A stretch of 51,578 nt of DNA from T1Sed10-7 sp047921175 (GCA_047921175.1 JBLRWQ010000013.1:1-51578); one strand, 5' to 3'; positions 25,497-34,203 are shown, counted from the first letter of the stretch. A program made the numbers and translations. Notes: generated by a model from the sequence alone, not told the origin.

Positions 25497-26659
25497 GCCT
25501 TCAGGTGGCCGACGTCCCCGTCCCCGACCCCGCGGCCGTGCCGACCGCGGGCCTGCGCGTGGCCGTGCTCGGCGCCGGCCTGGTCGGCGGCTCCATCGCG
25601 CTGGCCGCCCGGGCGGCCGGGCCGACGGTCGCCGAGGTGGTGGTCACCGATGCGGACCCCGCGGTGCGCGCACGGGTCCGCTCCCTCGAGCTCGCCCCGG
25701 TCGCCGACCGGCTCGAGGACGCCGTCGCCGACGCGGACCTCGTCGTCGCGGCGGTGCCGACCGGGGCCGTCGCCGAGGTCCTGGTGGCCGCTGCGGCCGC
25801 CGCCCCGGTGGGCGCCCTGCTCACCGACGCCGCCAGCCTGAAGGCCACCACCACGGCACAGGTCACGGCCCGGCTGGCCGCGCTCGACCTCGACCCGTCC
25901 CGCTTCGTCGGCGGCCACCCGATGGCCGGCAGCGAACGCAGCGGCCCGGACGCCGCCGACGCCCAGCTGTTCCAGGGTGCCACCTGGGTGCTGACCCCGA
26001 CCGCGGCCACCGCGGATGAGACCCTGACCCGGGTGGCGGCCTTCCTGCGCACCCTCGGTGCCCGCGTCGTGGCGCTGGCGCCGGCCCGGCACGACGAGCT
26101 GGTGGCCGTGGTCTCCCACCTGCCGCAGGTCGTGGCGTCCACCCTGGCGGCCGTGGCCGCGGACGCGATCGAGGCCACCGGGGACGCGGTGCTGGCCGTG
26201 GCCGGCGGCGGGTTCCGGGACACCACCCGCATCGCCGCCAGCGACCCGGCCCTGTGGATCGAGATCCTGGCCGGCAACCGCGAGGCGGTCCTCGACGCGC
26301 TGGACGCCTACGGCGCCAAGCTGGCCGACGTGCGCGCCGCCGTCGCCGAGCAGCGCTGGGCGGACCTCGCCACGCTGCTGGCCCGGGCCAGCGCGGCCCG
26401 GCAGCAGCTCGTGCCGAAGGCCACCCCGACGGCCGTGGCGGACGTGCTCGTGCCGCTGGATGACCGGCCCGGTCAGCTCGCCACCGCGACCACCGCGCTC
26501 GGCGCCGCCGGGGTCAACGTCGAGGACCTCGCGCTGCGTCACGCCGGCGACGGCGGCCGCGGCGCGCTGCTGGTCCAGGTCGCGGCCGCCGACGCCGCGC
26601 GCGCCGTCGCGGTGCTGGCGGCGGCCGGCCTGGCGGCGCACGTGGAGCCCGGGACGTGA
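25493..26659 (+). CDS. tyrA: Prephenate dehydrogenase
   Basis: 388 residues. NAD-binding motif GAGLVGGS at about 26-33. The catalytic region is GGHPMAGSERSG, with a conserved late SHLPQVVAS helix. A C-terminal ACT-like domain (about 315-388: VLVPLDDRPGQLATATTALG) probably binds tyrosine for feedback control. It makes 4-hydroxyphenylpyruvate from prephenate. With aroH upstream and aroA downstream it forms an aromatic amino-acid block coupled by 4-base overlaps. Confidence 0.93.
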   Translation: MSLQVADVPVPDPAAVPTAGLRVAVLGAGLVGGSIALAARAAGPTVAEVVVTDADPAVRARVRSLELAPVADRLEDAVADADLVVAAVPTGAVAEVLVAAAAAAPVGALLTDAASLKATTTAQVTARLAALDLDPSRFVGGHPMAGSERSGPDAADAQLFQGATWVLTPTAATADETLTRVAAFLRTLGARVVALAPARHDELVAVVSHLPQVVASTLAAVAADAIEATGDAVLAVAGGGFRDTTRIAASDPALWIEILAGNREAVLDALDAYGAKLADVRAAVAEQRWADLATLLARASAARQQLVPKATPTAVADVLVPLDDRPGQLATATTALGAAGVNVEDLALRHAGDGGRGALLVQVAAADAARAVAVLAAAGLAAHVEPGT

Positions 26660-27933
26660 CCCCGCCCTACGAGGTGGTGCCGCTCGCGCGCCCACCAGAT
26701 GCGACCGTGACGGTCCCCGGCTCCAAGAGCCTGACCAACCGGGCGCTGGTCGCCGCCGCGCTTGCCGCCGGGCCGTCGCGGTTGACCGGGGCGCTCGACG
26801 CCGACGACACCCGGGCGATGCTGGCCGGCCTGCGCGCCCTCGGGGTGCCGATCGAGGTCGGCGACGACGGCACCCGCATCGAGGTGGCGGGCGTCGCCGG
26901 CCGCCCACCGGTCGCCGACCCGAGCATCCAGGTCCGCCTGTCCGGCACCACCGCGCGGTTCCTGGCGCCCGTGCTCGCGCTGGTCACCGGCACGAGCCAC
27001 CTCGACGGCGACGCACCCTTCCGACGCCGGCCGATGGGCCCGAGCATCGCCGCGTTGCGTCAGCTCGGCTGCCGGGTGGACGAGCGCGACCAGCCGGGTC
27101 ACCTGCCGATCACCGTCCGCGGCGGACCCGTGCGGGGTGGCACGGTCGAGGTGGCCGGAGACGTCTCCAGCCAGTTCCTGTCCGGCCTCCTGCTGCTCGG
27201 TCCGGCCCTGCCCGAAGGGCTCACCGTCCGGCTCACCACCACGCTCGTCTCCGAGCCGTACGTGGCGATGACCGCCGAGGTGCTGGCCGCCTTCGCCGGG
27301 CGCCTCGAGCGGCCCGATGCGCGCACCTTCCACCTTCCCGGCACCGGCCTGCACGGACGGGAGTACGCGATCGAGCCCGATGCGTCCGCGGCCAGCTACC
27401 TGCTGGCCGCCGCGGCCCTGACGGGGGGGCGGGTGCGCGTCCCGGGGCTCGGCGCCGGCTCCCGCCAGGGCGACGTCGGCTTCGCGCAGGTGCTGGCGCG
27501 CATGGGTGCTGCGGTGCGCATCGATGACGCCGGCATCGAGGTGGTGGGCACCGGCCGCCTGCACGGCATCGAGGTGGACCTCGGCGACATGTCGGACACG
27601 GCGCAGACCCTGGCGGCGGTGGCGGTCGCCGCTGACGGGCCGACCCGGATCACCGGGATCGGTTTCATCCGCGCCAAGGAGACCGACCGGATCGCGGCGA
27701 TGGTCACCGAGCTCGCCCGGCTCGGGATCGACGCCCGGGAGGAGCCCGACGGGCTGCTCATCCACCCCGGCACCCCCCGGCCCGGCGTCGTGGCCACCTA
27801 CGACGACCACCGCATGGCCATGAGCTTCGCGCTGCTGGGCCTGACCACACCCGGGATCCGCATCGCCGATCCCGGCTGCGTCGCCAAGACCTTCCCGGAC
27901 TACTTCGCCGTGCTCGAGCGCCTACGTCGCTGA
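26656..27933 (+). CDS. aroA: 3-phosphoshikimate 1-carboxyvinyltransferase (EPSP synthase)
   Basis: 425 residues. Shikimate-3-phosphate plus PEP gives EPSP. The N-terminal PGSKSLTNRAL supplies the phosphate-binding Lys/Ser. LSGTTARFLAP corresponds to the glyphosate-contact loop, with Thr-Thr-Ala in place of the usual NAGTA-type sequence. RRPMGPSI, the DVSSQFLSGLL repeat and a late KETDRIAAM are all present. GTG start, 4-base overlap with tyrA. A short G+C hairpin (27938-27956) follows. Confidence 0.95.
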   Translation: MTPPYEVVPLARPPDATVTVPGSKSLTNRALVAAALAAGPSRLTGALDADDTRAMLAGLRALGVPIEVGDDGTRIEVAGVAGRPPVADPSIQVRLSGTTARFLAPVLALVTGTSHLDGDAPFRRRPMGPSIAALRQLGCRVDERDQPGHLPITVRGGPVRGGTVEVAGDVSSQFLSGLLLLGPALPEGLTVRLTTTLVSEPYVAMTAEVLAAFAGRLERPDARTFHLPGTGLHGREYAIEPDASAASYLLAAAALTGGRVRVPGLGAGSRQGDVGFAQVLARMGAAVRIDDAGIEVVGTGRLHGIEVDLGDMSDTAQTLAAVAVAADGPTRITGIGFIRAKETDRIAAMVTELARLGIDAREEPDGLLIHPGTPRPGVVATYDDHRMAMSFALLGLTTPGIRIADPGCVAKTFPDYFAVLERLRR

Positions 27934-27985
27934 GTCGAGGCGGGCCCACCCCGCCTGCAGCAGGGTCCCCGACGGCGGGGAGGGA

Positions 27986-27991
27986 TAGGCT
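27986..27991 (+). promoter_or_regulatory. -10 element upstream of cmk-der
   Basis: TAGGCT lies 88 bases before the GTG of cmk-der, in the only sizeable gap (146 bp) of this region. It follows a 7-bp hairpin that could end the aro transcript. No clear -35. Confidence 0.35.
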
Positions 27992-28079
27992 CGCCGCGCG
28001 GGAACGTGGCCGTCCGCGTCCGTGCCGCCCGCTGGCGCAGCCAGCACCCGCGCCGCCGTCCACCTGCAGGGAGCCCGCC

Positions 28080-30206
28080 GTGACCGAACCCTCCGACCCG
28101 TCCGTCGTGGGCGACCTCGACGTCGCGGGCGAGTCGGTCGAGTGGGACCCGGCCGAGGCCTTCCGCGGCCTGGTCGTCGCCATCGACGGCCCCGCCGGCT
28201 CGGGCAAGTCCTCCGTCGCCCGGCTCGTCGCGGCCCGGGTGGGACTGCGGCACGTGGACACCGGGGCGCTGTACCGGGCCGCGGCCCTTGCCTGCCTGGA
28301 GGCCGAGGTCCCCCTCGACGACGGGGAGGCGTGCGCGGCCGTGGTCCGCGCGGCACGGATCGAGCGGCGCGGGGACCGGACCTTCCTGGACGGTCGGGAT
28401 GTCGAGGAGGCGATCCGCGGCGACGCGGTCACCGCGGCGGTCTCCTCGGTCTCCGCCCATCCGGCCGTCCGCGACCAGCTGCTCGAGACCCAGCGCGTCC
28501 AGCTCGAGGACGGCGGCGGGGTGATGGAGGGCCGCGACATCGGCACGGTCGTCGCCCCCGACGCCGACCTCAAGGTCTACCTGACCGCGAGTGTCGAGGA
28601 GCGGGCGCGGCGTCGCGCCGGGCAGCTCGGCCGCGACGACGTGGACGTGCTCGCGGCCCAGATCGTCGAGCGTGACGCCCGCGACGGCGGTCGGGAGACC
28701 GCGCCCATGCGGGCCGCGGACGACGCGTGGGTGCTGGACACCACCGGTGCGGAGCTCGCCGAGGTGGTCGACACCGTCGTGGCGCGCCTGCACGAGGTGG
28801 CCGCCGGGGTCGACCACGCCCACGAACACGTGCCGCAGGACCCGCTGTCGGCCCGGCGGGCCCTGCCGCGCGTCGCGGTCGTCGGACGCCCGAACGTCGG
28901 CAAGTCGACCCTGGTCAACCGCATCATCGGGGCGCGCGTGGCCATCGTGGAGGAGCGCCCCGGCGTGACCCGCGACCGGACCGAGCACCTCGCGGAGTGG
29001 ACCGGCCGGCCCTTCGTGGTGGTGGACACCGGTGGCTGGGAGCACCGCGCCGAGGGCATGGCCGCCCGCATCGTGGCCCAGGCCGAGGCCGCGGTGGCCG
29101 CCGCCGACCTGGTCGTGTTCGTCGTGGACGGCACCGTCGGTGCCCTGGAGGACGACGAGCGCTACGCGAAGCTGCTGCGCCGGTCGAGGGTGCCGACGTT
29201 GCTGGTGGCCAACAAGATCGACGGTGACCGCCAGGAACCGCTGGTCCACGAGCTGTACACGCTCGGGCTCGGCACCCCGCACGGGGTGTCCGCACGGCAC
29301 GGCCGCGGGGTCGGGGATCTGCTGGACGAGGTCGTCGCGGCGCTCCCGGACGTCGAGGTGGAGGTCCCGGACGAGAGCGCCGTGCCGCGCGTCGCCATCA
29401 TCGGCAAGCCGAACGTGGGCAAGTCGTCGCTGTTCAACCGCATCCTGGGGGAGGAGCGCTCGATCGTCGACGCCGTCCCGCACACGACCCGGGACGCCGT
29501 CGACACCATGCTGGAGCTGGACGGCCAGCCGTGGGTCTTCGTGGACACCGCCGGCATGCGCCGGCACTACCGCCGCGGTGAGGACACCGAGCTGTACTCG
29601 GTGGACCGCACCCGCGCCGCCATCGAGCAGGCCGACCTGGTGCTGTTCCTGCTGGACGCCTCCGAGCCGCTGGGGGAGCAGGACCAGCGGCTGGCGGCGC
29701 TGCTGCGCGAGGCCGGCCGCGGTGTGGTGCTGGTCTGCAACAAGTGGGACCTGGTCGACGAGGAGCGCCGCGGCGACCTCGAGCGCGAGCTCGACCGCCT
29801 GCTGTCCTTCGCCGCCTGGGCCCCGCGGGTGAACATCTCCGCGACCACCGGCCGGGGTGTGCGCCGGCTCCTGCCGCAGCTGCAGGCCGTCTGGGCCAAC
29901 TACCAGCGGCGCATCCCGACCCGCGAGCTCAACGCGCGGCTCGGCGAAGCGGTCGAGCGCCACGCCCCACCGCGGCGCGGCAACCGGCAGCTGAAGGTGC
30001 GCTACGCCACCCAGGCGGAGACGGCGCCGCCGCGGATCGTGCTGTTCACGAACGGACGGCTGCCCGACGGGTACCTGCGCTACCTGGAGCGCATGCTGCG
30101 GGAGACCTACGACCTGACCGGGGTCCCGCTGAAGCTCGACGACCGGCCGCCCAACCCGGCGGCCCGTGCCGGGCACCGGCGTGCCCGCGAGCAGGCCCGC
30201 CGCTGA
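28080..30206 (+). CDS. cmk-der: Bifunctional cytidylate kinase / GTPase Der
   Basis: 708 residues. Residues ~28-245 are CMP kinase: P-loop GPAGSGKSS, DTGALYRAA and GRDIGTVV. Residues ~265-700 are the double-GTPase ribosome-assembly factor Der (EngA). G domain 1 has GRPNVGKST and NKID; G domain 2 has GKPNVGKSS, DTAGM and NKWD; the KH-like RNA-binding end lies at about 605-690. No stop or frameshift interrupts the join. Separate adjacent cmk and der genes are usual in mycobacteria, and fused versions are known in other actinobacteria. CMP kinase supplies CDP for nucleotide pools; Der acts in 50S maturation. Confidence 0.95.
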   Translation: MTEPSDPSVVGDLDVAGESVEWDPAEAFRGLVVAIDGPAGSGKSSVARLVAARVGLRHVDTGALYRAAALACLEAEVPLDDGEACAAVVRAARIERRGDRTFLDGRDVEEAIRGDAVTAAVSSVSAHPAVRDQLLETQRVQLEDGGGVMEGRDIGTVVAPDADLKVYLTASVEERARRRAGQLGRDDVDVLAAQIVERDARDGGRETAPMRAADDAWVLDTTGAELAEVVDTVVARLHEVAAGVDHAHEHVPQDPLSARRALPRVAVVGRPNVGKSTLVNRIIGARVAIVEERPGVTRDRTEHLAEWTGRPFVVVDTGGWEHRAEGMAARIVAQAEAAVAAADLVVFVVDGTVGALEDDERYAKLLRRSRVPTLLVANKIDGDRQEPLVHELYTLGLGTPHGVSARHGRGVGDLLDEVVAALPDVEVEVPDESAVPRVAIIGKPNVGKSSLFNRILGEERSIVDAVPHTTRDAVDTMLELDGQPWVFVDTAGMRRHYRRGEDTELYSVDRTRAAIEQADLVLFLLDASEPLGEQDQRLAALLREAGRGVVLVCNKWDLVDEERRGDLERELDRLLSFAAWAPRVNISATTGRGVRRLLPQLQAVWANYQRRIPTRELNARLGEAVERHAPPRRGNRQLKVRYATQAETAPPRIVLFTNGRLPDGYLRYLERMLRETYDLTGVPLKLDDRPPNPAARAGHRRAREQARR

Positions 30207-30270
30207 GCCGGCCCGCCGCTGAGCCAGCCCGTGGCGGCTCCGGCCGGGTGCCCGCTCGGGCGTCCGGCGG

Positions 30271-30300
30271 TTGGCTCGACCGCGAGCGAGGCGGTAGCGT
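30271..30300 (+). promoter_or_regulatory. tRNA-Pro promoter
   Basis: TTGGCT (30271-30276) and TAGCGT (30295-30300) are separated by 18 bases and lie 38 bases before the mature tRNA 5' end. Confidence 0.55.
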
Positions 30301-30338
30301 GCGGGGCGACGCGGCGATCCGCCGTGCTCGCACGACCA

Positions 30339-30412
30339 CGGGCTGTGGCGCAGTCAGGTAGCGCACTCGTCTGGGGGGCGAGGGGTCGCCGGTTCAAGTC
30401 CGGCCAGCCCGA
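30339..30412 (+). tRNA. tRNA-Pro, anticodon GGG
   Basis: 74 bases through the discriminator A73; CCA is not encoded. The 7-bp acceptor stem CGGGCTG/CAGCCCG is perfect. The D stem is GCGC/GCGC. The anticodon stem CTCGT/GCGAG has one G-U pair, and loop CTGGGGG gives GGG at positions 34-36. The T arm is GCCGG-TTCAAGT-CCGGC. It is flanked by its own promoter and a strong terminator. Confidence 0.95.
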
Positions 30413-30417
30413 CCGGG

Positions 30418-30450
30418 GATGCCCCGGGTGCCGATGGCGCCCGGGGCATC
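30418..30450 (+). terminator. Terminator after tRNA-Pro
   Basis: A 15-bp stem (30418-30432 with 30436-30450, one G-U pair) with a 3-base loop starts 5 bases after the tRNA. There is no T run, as is common in this genome. Confidence 0.75.
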
Positions 30451-30520
30451 GTCGTCCCGACGGGTACGGCTCGCTAGCGTGCGAGGCACCGCCGGGCGGC
30501 GGAGCGACGAGGGACGGTGC

Positions 30521-31123
30521 ATGCGCGTCTTCGACATCGGTGCCAAGGACGGGCCGCAGGAGGCCAGCGACCGCATCTGGACCATCCCGAACGCCCTGTC
30601 GCTCGCCCGGCTGCTCGTGCTGCCGCTCATCTACCTCGACCTGGTCGACGGACGGTTGACCCGGGCGTTCGTCCTCCTGGTGGTCTTCGCCGCGACCGAC
30701 TGGCTCGACGGCTACCTCGCCCGCCGGCTCGACCAGATCAGCCGGCTGGGCACCCTGCTGGACCCGATCTCCGACCGGGCCCTGTTCCTGGTCGTCGGCA
30801 TCGCGTTCGTCGTGGCCGGTCTGCTGCCGGTGTGGGCGTTGCTGCTGATCGTGGTGCGGGACGTCGCGGTGCTCCTGGTCGGTGGGGCGCTGCTGGTAGC
30901 GGGGAGGACACCACCGGCGGTGACGCGGATCGGCAAGGCCGCGACCTTCGGGCTGATGTGGGCCTTCCCGATCTGGCTGGTCGCCGCGATGGTCGGTGGT
31001 GGCGCCGCCGAGCCGCAGGTCGTCCTGGCGGGGCTCGGCTGGGTCGTCTACGCGGTCAGCGTGGTGCTCTACTACGTCTCCGCGGGCCAGTACGCCGTCG
31101 AGGTCGCCCGTCGCCCGCGCTAA
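30521..31123 (+). CDS. pgsA: CDP-alcohol phosphatidyltransferase
   Basis: 200 residues, about six membrane helices. The full CDP-alcohol phosphotransferase motif is present at about residues 51-74: D-x2-DG-x2-AR-x8-G-x3-D-x3-D, visible as DWLDGYLARRLDQISRLGTL followed by LDPISD. It makes a phospholipid from CDP-diacylglycerol, probably phosphatidylglycerophosphate. The position before gcvH matches mycobacterial pgsA2 (Rv1822), so a cardiolipin-type role is possible. A TAGCGT -10 hexamer lies at 30475-30480. Confidence 0.88.
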   Translation: MRVFDIGAKDGPQEASDRIWTIPNALSLARLLVLPLIYLDLVDGRLTRAFVLLVVFAATDWLDGYLARRLDQISRLGTLLDPISDRALFLVVGIAFVVAGLLPVWALLLIVVRDVAVLLVGGALLVAGRTPPAVTRIGKAATFGLMWAFPIWLVAAMVGGGAAEPQVVLAGLGWVVYAVSVVLYYVSAGQYAVEVARRPR

Positions 31124-31126
31124 GGT
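31121..31126 (+). promoter_or_regulatory. -10 element of gcvH
   Basis: TAAGGT overlaps the stop codon of pgsA and lies 64 bases before the gcvH start. No convincing -35. Confidence 0.35.
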
Positions 31127-31190
31127 CCTCGGCGAGGGCCGCGCGCCTCGTGGCCCGTCGCCCATCGCCGTCCAGGAGAACCTGCACCCC

Positions 31191-31577
31191 GTGGCCGAGG
31201 ACATCCCCCAAGCCCTGCGCTATACCGACCAGCACGAGTGGGTCCGCATCGACGGGGACGTGGTCACCGTCGGCATCACCGCCTTCGCCCAGGATCAGCT
31301 CGGCGACGTCGTCTACGTGGACCTGCCCACCGCGGGGGCCACGGTCGACCAGGGGCAGGCGATCGGCGAGGTGGAGTCCACCAAGTCGGTGTCCGACCTC
31401 TACGCCCCGGTCGCCGGCGAGATCCTCAGCCGCAACGAGGAGCTCGACGAGCGGCCCGAGCTGATCAACGCCGACCCCTACGGGGAGGGCTGGCTCGTGA
31501 CGCTCAGGGTGTCCGACCCCGCGCAGGCCGAGGCGCTGCTGGACGCCGCCGGCTACGCCGCCCTGCTCGACGGCTGA
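31191..31577 (+). CDS. gcvH: Glycine cleavage system H protein
   Basis: 128 residues. Lipoyl carrier of the glycine cleavage complex. The lipoylated Lys65 lies in VESTKSVSDLYAP. GVTxF-like GITAFAQDQLGD and the C-terminal LINADPYGEGWLV are typical. GTG start, with GGAGAA about 11 bases upstream, a rather long spacing. Its enzyme partner gcvP lies 12 kb downstream in this window; gcvT and lpd are not seen. Confidence 0.95.
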   Translation: MAEDIPQALRYTDQHEWVRIDGDVVTVGITAFAQDQLGDVVYVDLPTAGATVDQGQAIGEVESTKSVSDLYAPVAGEILSRNEELDERPELINADPYGEGWLVTLRVSDPAQAEALLDAAGYAALLDG

Positions 31578-31617
31578 CCCCGGGTCTCCACCCACGCGCG
31601 ACGGTCACCTGCTGGTC

Positions 31618-31623
31618 TACCCT
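31618..31623 (+). promoter_or_regulatory. -10 element of the FHA gene
   Basis: TACCCT lies 140 bases before the ATG at 31764, giving a long leader that contains the palindrome at 31683-31698. Confidence 0.35.
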
Positions 31624-31682
31624 TGCAGGCACGACGCACCCGGCGTCGTGACCGAGCACGTGCGGATGACCTCGACGTCACC

Positions 31683-31698
31683 TCGACCTCGAGGTCGA
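31683..31698. promoter_or_regulatory. 16-bp perfect palindrome in the FHA gene leader
   Basis: TCGACCTCGAGGTCGA is a perfect 16-bp palindrome 65 bases before the FHA protein start. It could be an operator for a dimeric regulator or simply a hairpin. Confidence 0.4.
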
Positions 31699-31763
31699 CG
31701 CCGGCTCCCGCCCTCCGACGGTGCCGCCCGCCGGCCCCCGGCCCGGCCCAGACAGGAGCCCGC

Positions 31764-32261
31764 ATGTTCTGCAGCCAGTGCGGCCAGCAGGTACCCGAGG
31801 GCGCGAACTTCTGCCCGGCATGCGGTGCCCCGATCGCGACCTCCGCAGCCCCGGAGGCCGGTGACGACGCCACCACCTCGGCGCTGGAGGTGGGCGCCTT
31901 CGACCCGCAGCACGAGGTCGAGGCACTCCCGGAGCTCGAACCCGGGACCGGCATGCTCGTGGTCGTCCGTGGCCCCAACGCCGGATCCCGGTTCCTGCTG
32001 GACCGGGAGCGGACCAGCATCGGTCGCCACCCGGAGTCCGACATCTTCCTCGACGACGTGACCGTCTCGCGCCGCCACGCGATCGTCGCTCGGGCGGAGC
32101 GGGGTATGGCGGTGGACGACAACGGCAGCCTCAACGGCACCTACGTCAACGGTGACCGGGTGGAGCATCGCGCGCTGGCCACCGGTGACGAGCTCCAGAT
32201 CGGGCGCTTCAAGCTGCTGTTCATCGGGGACCCGGCGCTCGCGCTGGGGGAGTCGTCGTGA
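31764..32261 (+). CDS. garA: FHA-domain protein, GarA/OdhI-like with zinc ribbon
   Basis: 165 residues. An N-terminal zinc ribbon (Cys3, Cys6, Cys17, Cys20) is followed by a TTS segment at Thr37-Thr38, resembling the ETTS phosphorylation site of GarA/OdhI. A canonical FHA domain occupies about 60-155 (IGRHPESD, VSRRHA, NGTYVNG). GarA/OdhI inhibits 2-oxoglutarate dehydrogenase when unphosphorylated and is controlled by PknB/PknG-type kinases. The position gcvH-FHA-merR matches Rv1826-1828. The zinc ribbon is absent from mycobacterial GarA. The gene symbol is by orthology inference. Confidence 0.85.
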   Translation: MFCSQCGQQVPEGANFCPACGAPIATSAAPEAGDDATTSALEVGAFDPQHEVEALPELEPGTGMLVVVRGPNAGSRFLLDRERTSIGRHPESDIFLDDVTVSRRHAIVARAERGMAVDDNGSLNGTYVNGDRVEHRALATGDELQIGRFKLLFIGDPALALGESS

Positions 32262-33010
32262 CCACGACGCACACCATCGGGGAGGTCCTCAACCAGCTGC
32301 GGGACGAGTTCGACGACATCACCATCTCGAAGATCCGCTTCCTGGAGACCGAGGGCCTGATCTCGCCGGACCGCACCGAGTCCGGCTACCGCAAGTTCAC
32401 GCCCGCCGACATCGACCGGCTGCGCTACGTCCTGCGGGCGCAGCGCGACCGGTACCTGCCGCTGAAGGTGATCCGCGAGGAGCTGGACCGGCGCGACGTG
32501 GGGCTCGCGCCGCTGCCGCCCGAGACCGTGAGCAGCGCGGACGGCCACCCGCCGGTCAGCCGTGTCCCGCCGCCCCCGGGAGCCGGGAGCGGCCCGGTCG
32601 CCGTGCCGGTAGCGCCCGTCAGCCTGCCGTCGCGGTCGGTGGCCGGGGACACCCACCTCGATACCGAGGGACTGGCTGCCGCTGCGGACCTCGATGTCGC
32701 CGACGTGGCCGGGCTGGTCGAGCACGGCCTGCTCGCCGGCCCGCCGTACGACACCGAGGCCGTCGAGATCGCCACGATGGCCGGTCGGTTGCTCGGGGGT
32801 GGGCTGGAGGTCCGGCACCTGCGCATGTACCGCCAGTTCGCCGAGCGGGAGCTCGCCCTGGCCGAGCAGCTCATCGGGCACCTGCTGCGCCAACGCAACC
32901 CCGACAGCCGCACGCGTGCGGGTGAGCAGGTCGACCTGCTGGCGGACGCCGGCGCGGCGCTGCACCGGGCCCTGCTGGTCCAGCGGTTACGTGCCCTGCT
33001 GCACCCGTGA
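32258..33010 (+). CDS. ftsR: MerR-family regulator, FtsR/Rv1828-like
   Basis: 250 residues. An N-terminal MerR HTH (5-75: TIGEVLNQLRDEFDDITISK then IRFLETEGLI) with the SGYRKF wing is followed by a Pro-rich linker (~90-130) and a second helical domain. The architecture and the position after the FHA gene match M. tuberculosis Rv1828 and Corynebacterium FtsR, which activates ftsZ. GTGA overlap with the FHA gene; the next gene starts inside its stop. Confidence 0.88.
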   Translation: MTTTHTIGEVLNQLRDEFDDITISKIRFLETEGLISPDRTESGYRKFTPADIDRLRYVLRAQRDRYLPLKVIREELDRRDVGLAPLPPETVSSADGHPPVSRVPPPPGAGSGPVAVPVAPVSLPSRSVAGDTHLDTEGLAAAADLDVADVAGLVEHGLLAGPPYDTEAVEIATMAGRLLGGGLEVRHLRMYRQFAERELALAEQLIGHLLRQRNPDSRTRAGEQVDLLADAGAALHRALLVQRLRALLHP

Positions 33011-34203
33011 TGCGGCTGGCCAACCGGCCGCACGCGCGTCCGGTCCGGCTGCTGGTCGCCGTCCTCGCGGCGCTGCTCGTGGCCGCTCCCGGGACGGCCA
33101 TCGCTGCCCTGGAGCCGGGCCCGACGCCGCTGATCGAGGCACCGCAGCCGGGCTGGCCGCGCGCGATCGGCGTCGAGGCCGCCGCCTACCTGGTCCTGGA
33201 CCTGGACACCGGACAGGTCCTGGCCGAACGGGACGCCGACGTGCGCCGACCGGTCGCCTCCACCATCAAGGTCCTCACCGCCCTGACCGCCCTGGAGCGC
33301 ACGGACCTGGACGACGAGGTCACCGTCGGCGACGAGGTGCTCGACGTCCCCGGGTCCGGGGTGGGACTGCAGCCGGGGGACACCTGGACGGTCGAGGAGC
33401 TGGTCGCCGGCCTGATCGCGCGCTCCGGGAACGAGGCCGCCGAGGCGATCGCGGTGCACGTCGCCGGCTCGCGCGACGCCTTCCTGCGGCTGATGGAGCA
33501 GGACGCGGCCGCGATCGGCGTCGAGGGGTTGGAGCTCGTCAGCGTGTCCGGGCTGGACGACGGCAACCTGCTGTCGGCCCGGGATCTCGCCCTGCTGTCG
33601 GCGGCGGGCCTCGCGCACCCCGAGCTCGGCCCCATCCTCGCCCGCGAGGTCGTCACGATCCCCGGGCAGGGAGCACAGCTGACCCGCAACGAGCTGCTGC
33701 GCAGCTACCCGGACGCGACGGGGGTGAAGACCGGCTTCACCGACGCGGCCGGCTACTCCCTGGTCGGCAGCGCCGCGCGTGACGGGCGGGAGGTCGTCGC
33801 GGTCGTCCTCGGTGCCGGGCCGGACCCGGAACGGTTCACGATCGCCGCGCGGCTCCTGGATCTCGGCCTGGACACCTACGAGCCGCGCACCCTGAACGCC
33901 CGGATCCGCTTCGCGGTTGCCGGCGGCCGTATCGACGTGGTGGTCGCTGACACCGAGGTGGTGGTCCCCGTCGGGTTGCAGGCCCTGGTCGAGCTCCCGG
34001 TCGCGGCGCGCCCACCGGAGGCCGACCTGCACGTGCCCGTGCGGGTGGGGGAGCAGGAGGTGGCCCGCGTGCCGGCCACGATCGATCGCAGCGGCGCGCC
34101 CGCACCCGTCGAGGACGGGACGGCGGCCATCGGTCGCGCCGCGGTGGACGGGATCTACGCGGCGCTGCGAGCCCGGGCTGCCACCCAGGACCTCGGGAGC
34201 TAG
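33007..34203 (+). CDS. D-alanyl-D-alanine carboxypeptidase (PBP5/DacC type)
   Basis: 398 residues. A signal peptide (1-34) precedes a mature penicillin-binding domain with SxxK at Ser85-Lys88 (STIK), SxN at Ser140-Asn142 and KTG at 241-243. A PBP5-type C-terminal beta domain (about 290-375) follows. There is no clear C-terminal amphipathic anchor. It trims the terminal D-Ala of peptidoglycan stem peptides outside the membrane. The GTG overlaps the FtsR-like stop; the ATG at 33010 is an alternative. Its TAG shares bases with the stop of the convergent kinase. It is the first gene of the segment not found at the mycobacterial locus. Confidence 0.9.
   Translation: MMRLANRPHARPVRLLVAVLAALLVAAPGTAIAALEPGPTPLIEAPQPGWPRAIGVEAAAYLVLDLDTGQVLAERDADVRRPVASTIKVLTALTALERTDLDDEVTVGDEVLDVPGSGVGLQPGDTWTVEELVAGLIARSGNEAAEAIAVHVAGSRDAFLRLMEQDAAAIGVEGLELVSVSGLDDGNLLSARDLALLSAAGLAHPELGPILAREVVTIPGQGAQLTRNELLRSYPDATGVKTGFTDAAGYSLVGSAARDGREVVAVVLGAGPDPERFTIAARLLDLGLDTYEPRTLNARIRFAVAGGRIDVVVADTEVVVPVGLQALVELPVAARPPEADLHVPVRVGEQEVARVPATIDRSGAPAPVEDGTAAIGRAAVDGIYAALRARAATQDLGS

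Noticed and set aside
30339..30450. Integration hotspot at tRNA-Pro
   Set aside because: No duplicated tRNA 3' end and no integrase downstream. Conserved pgsA-gcvH follows directly.
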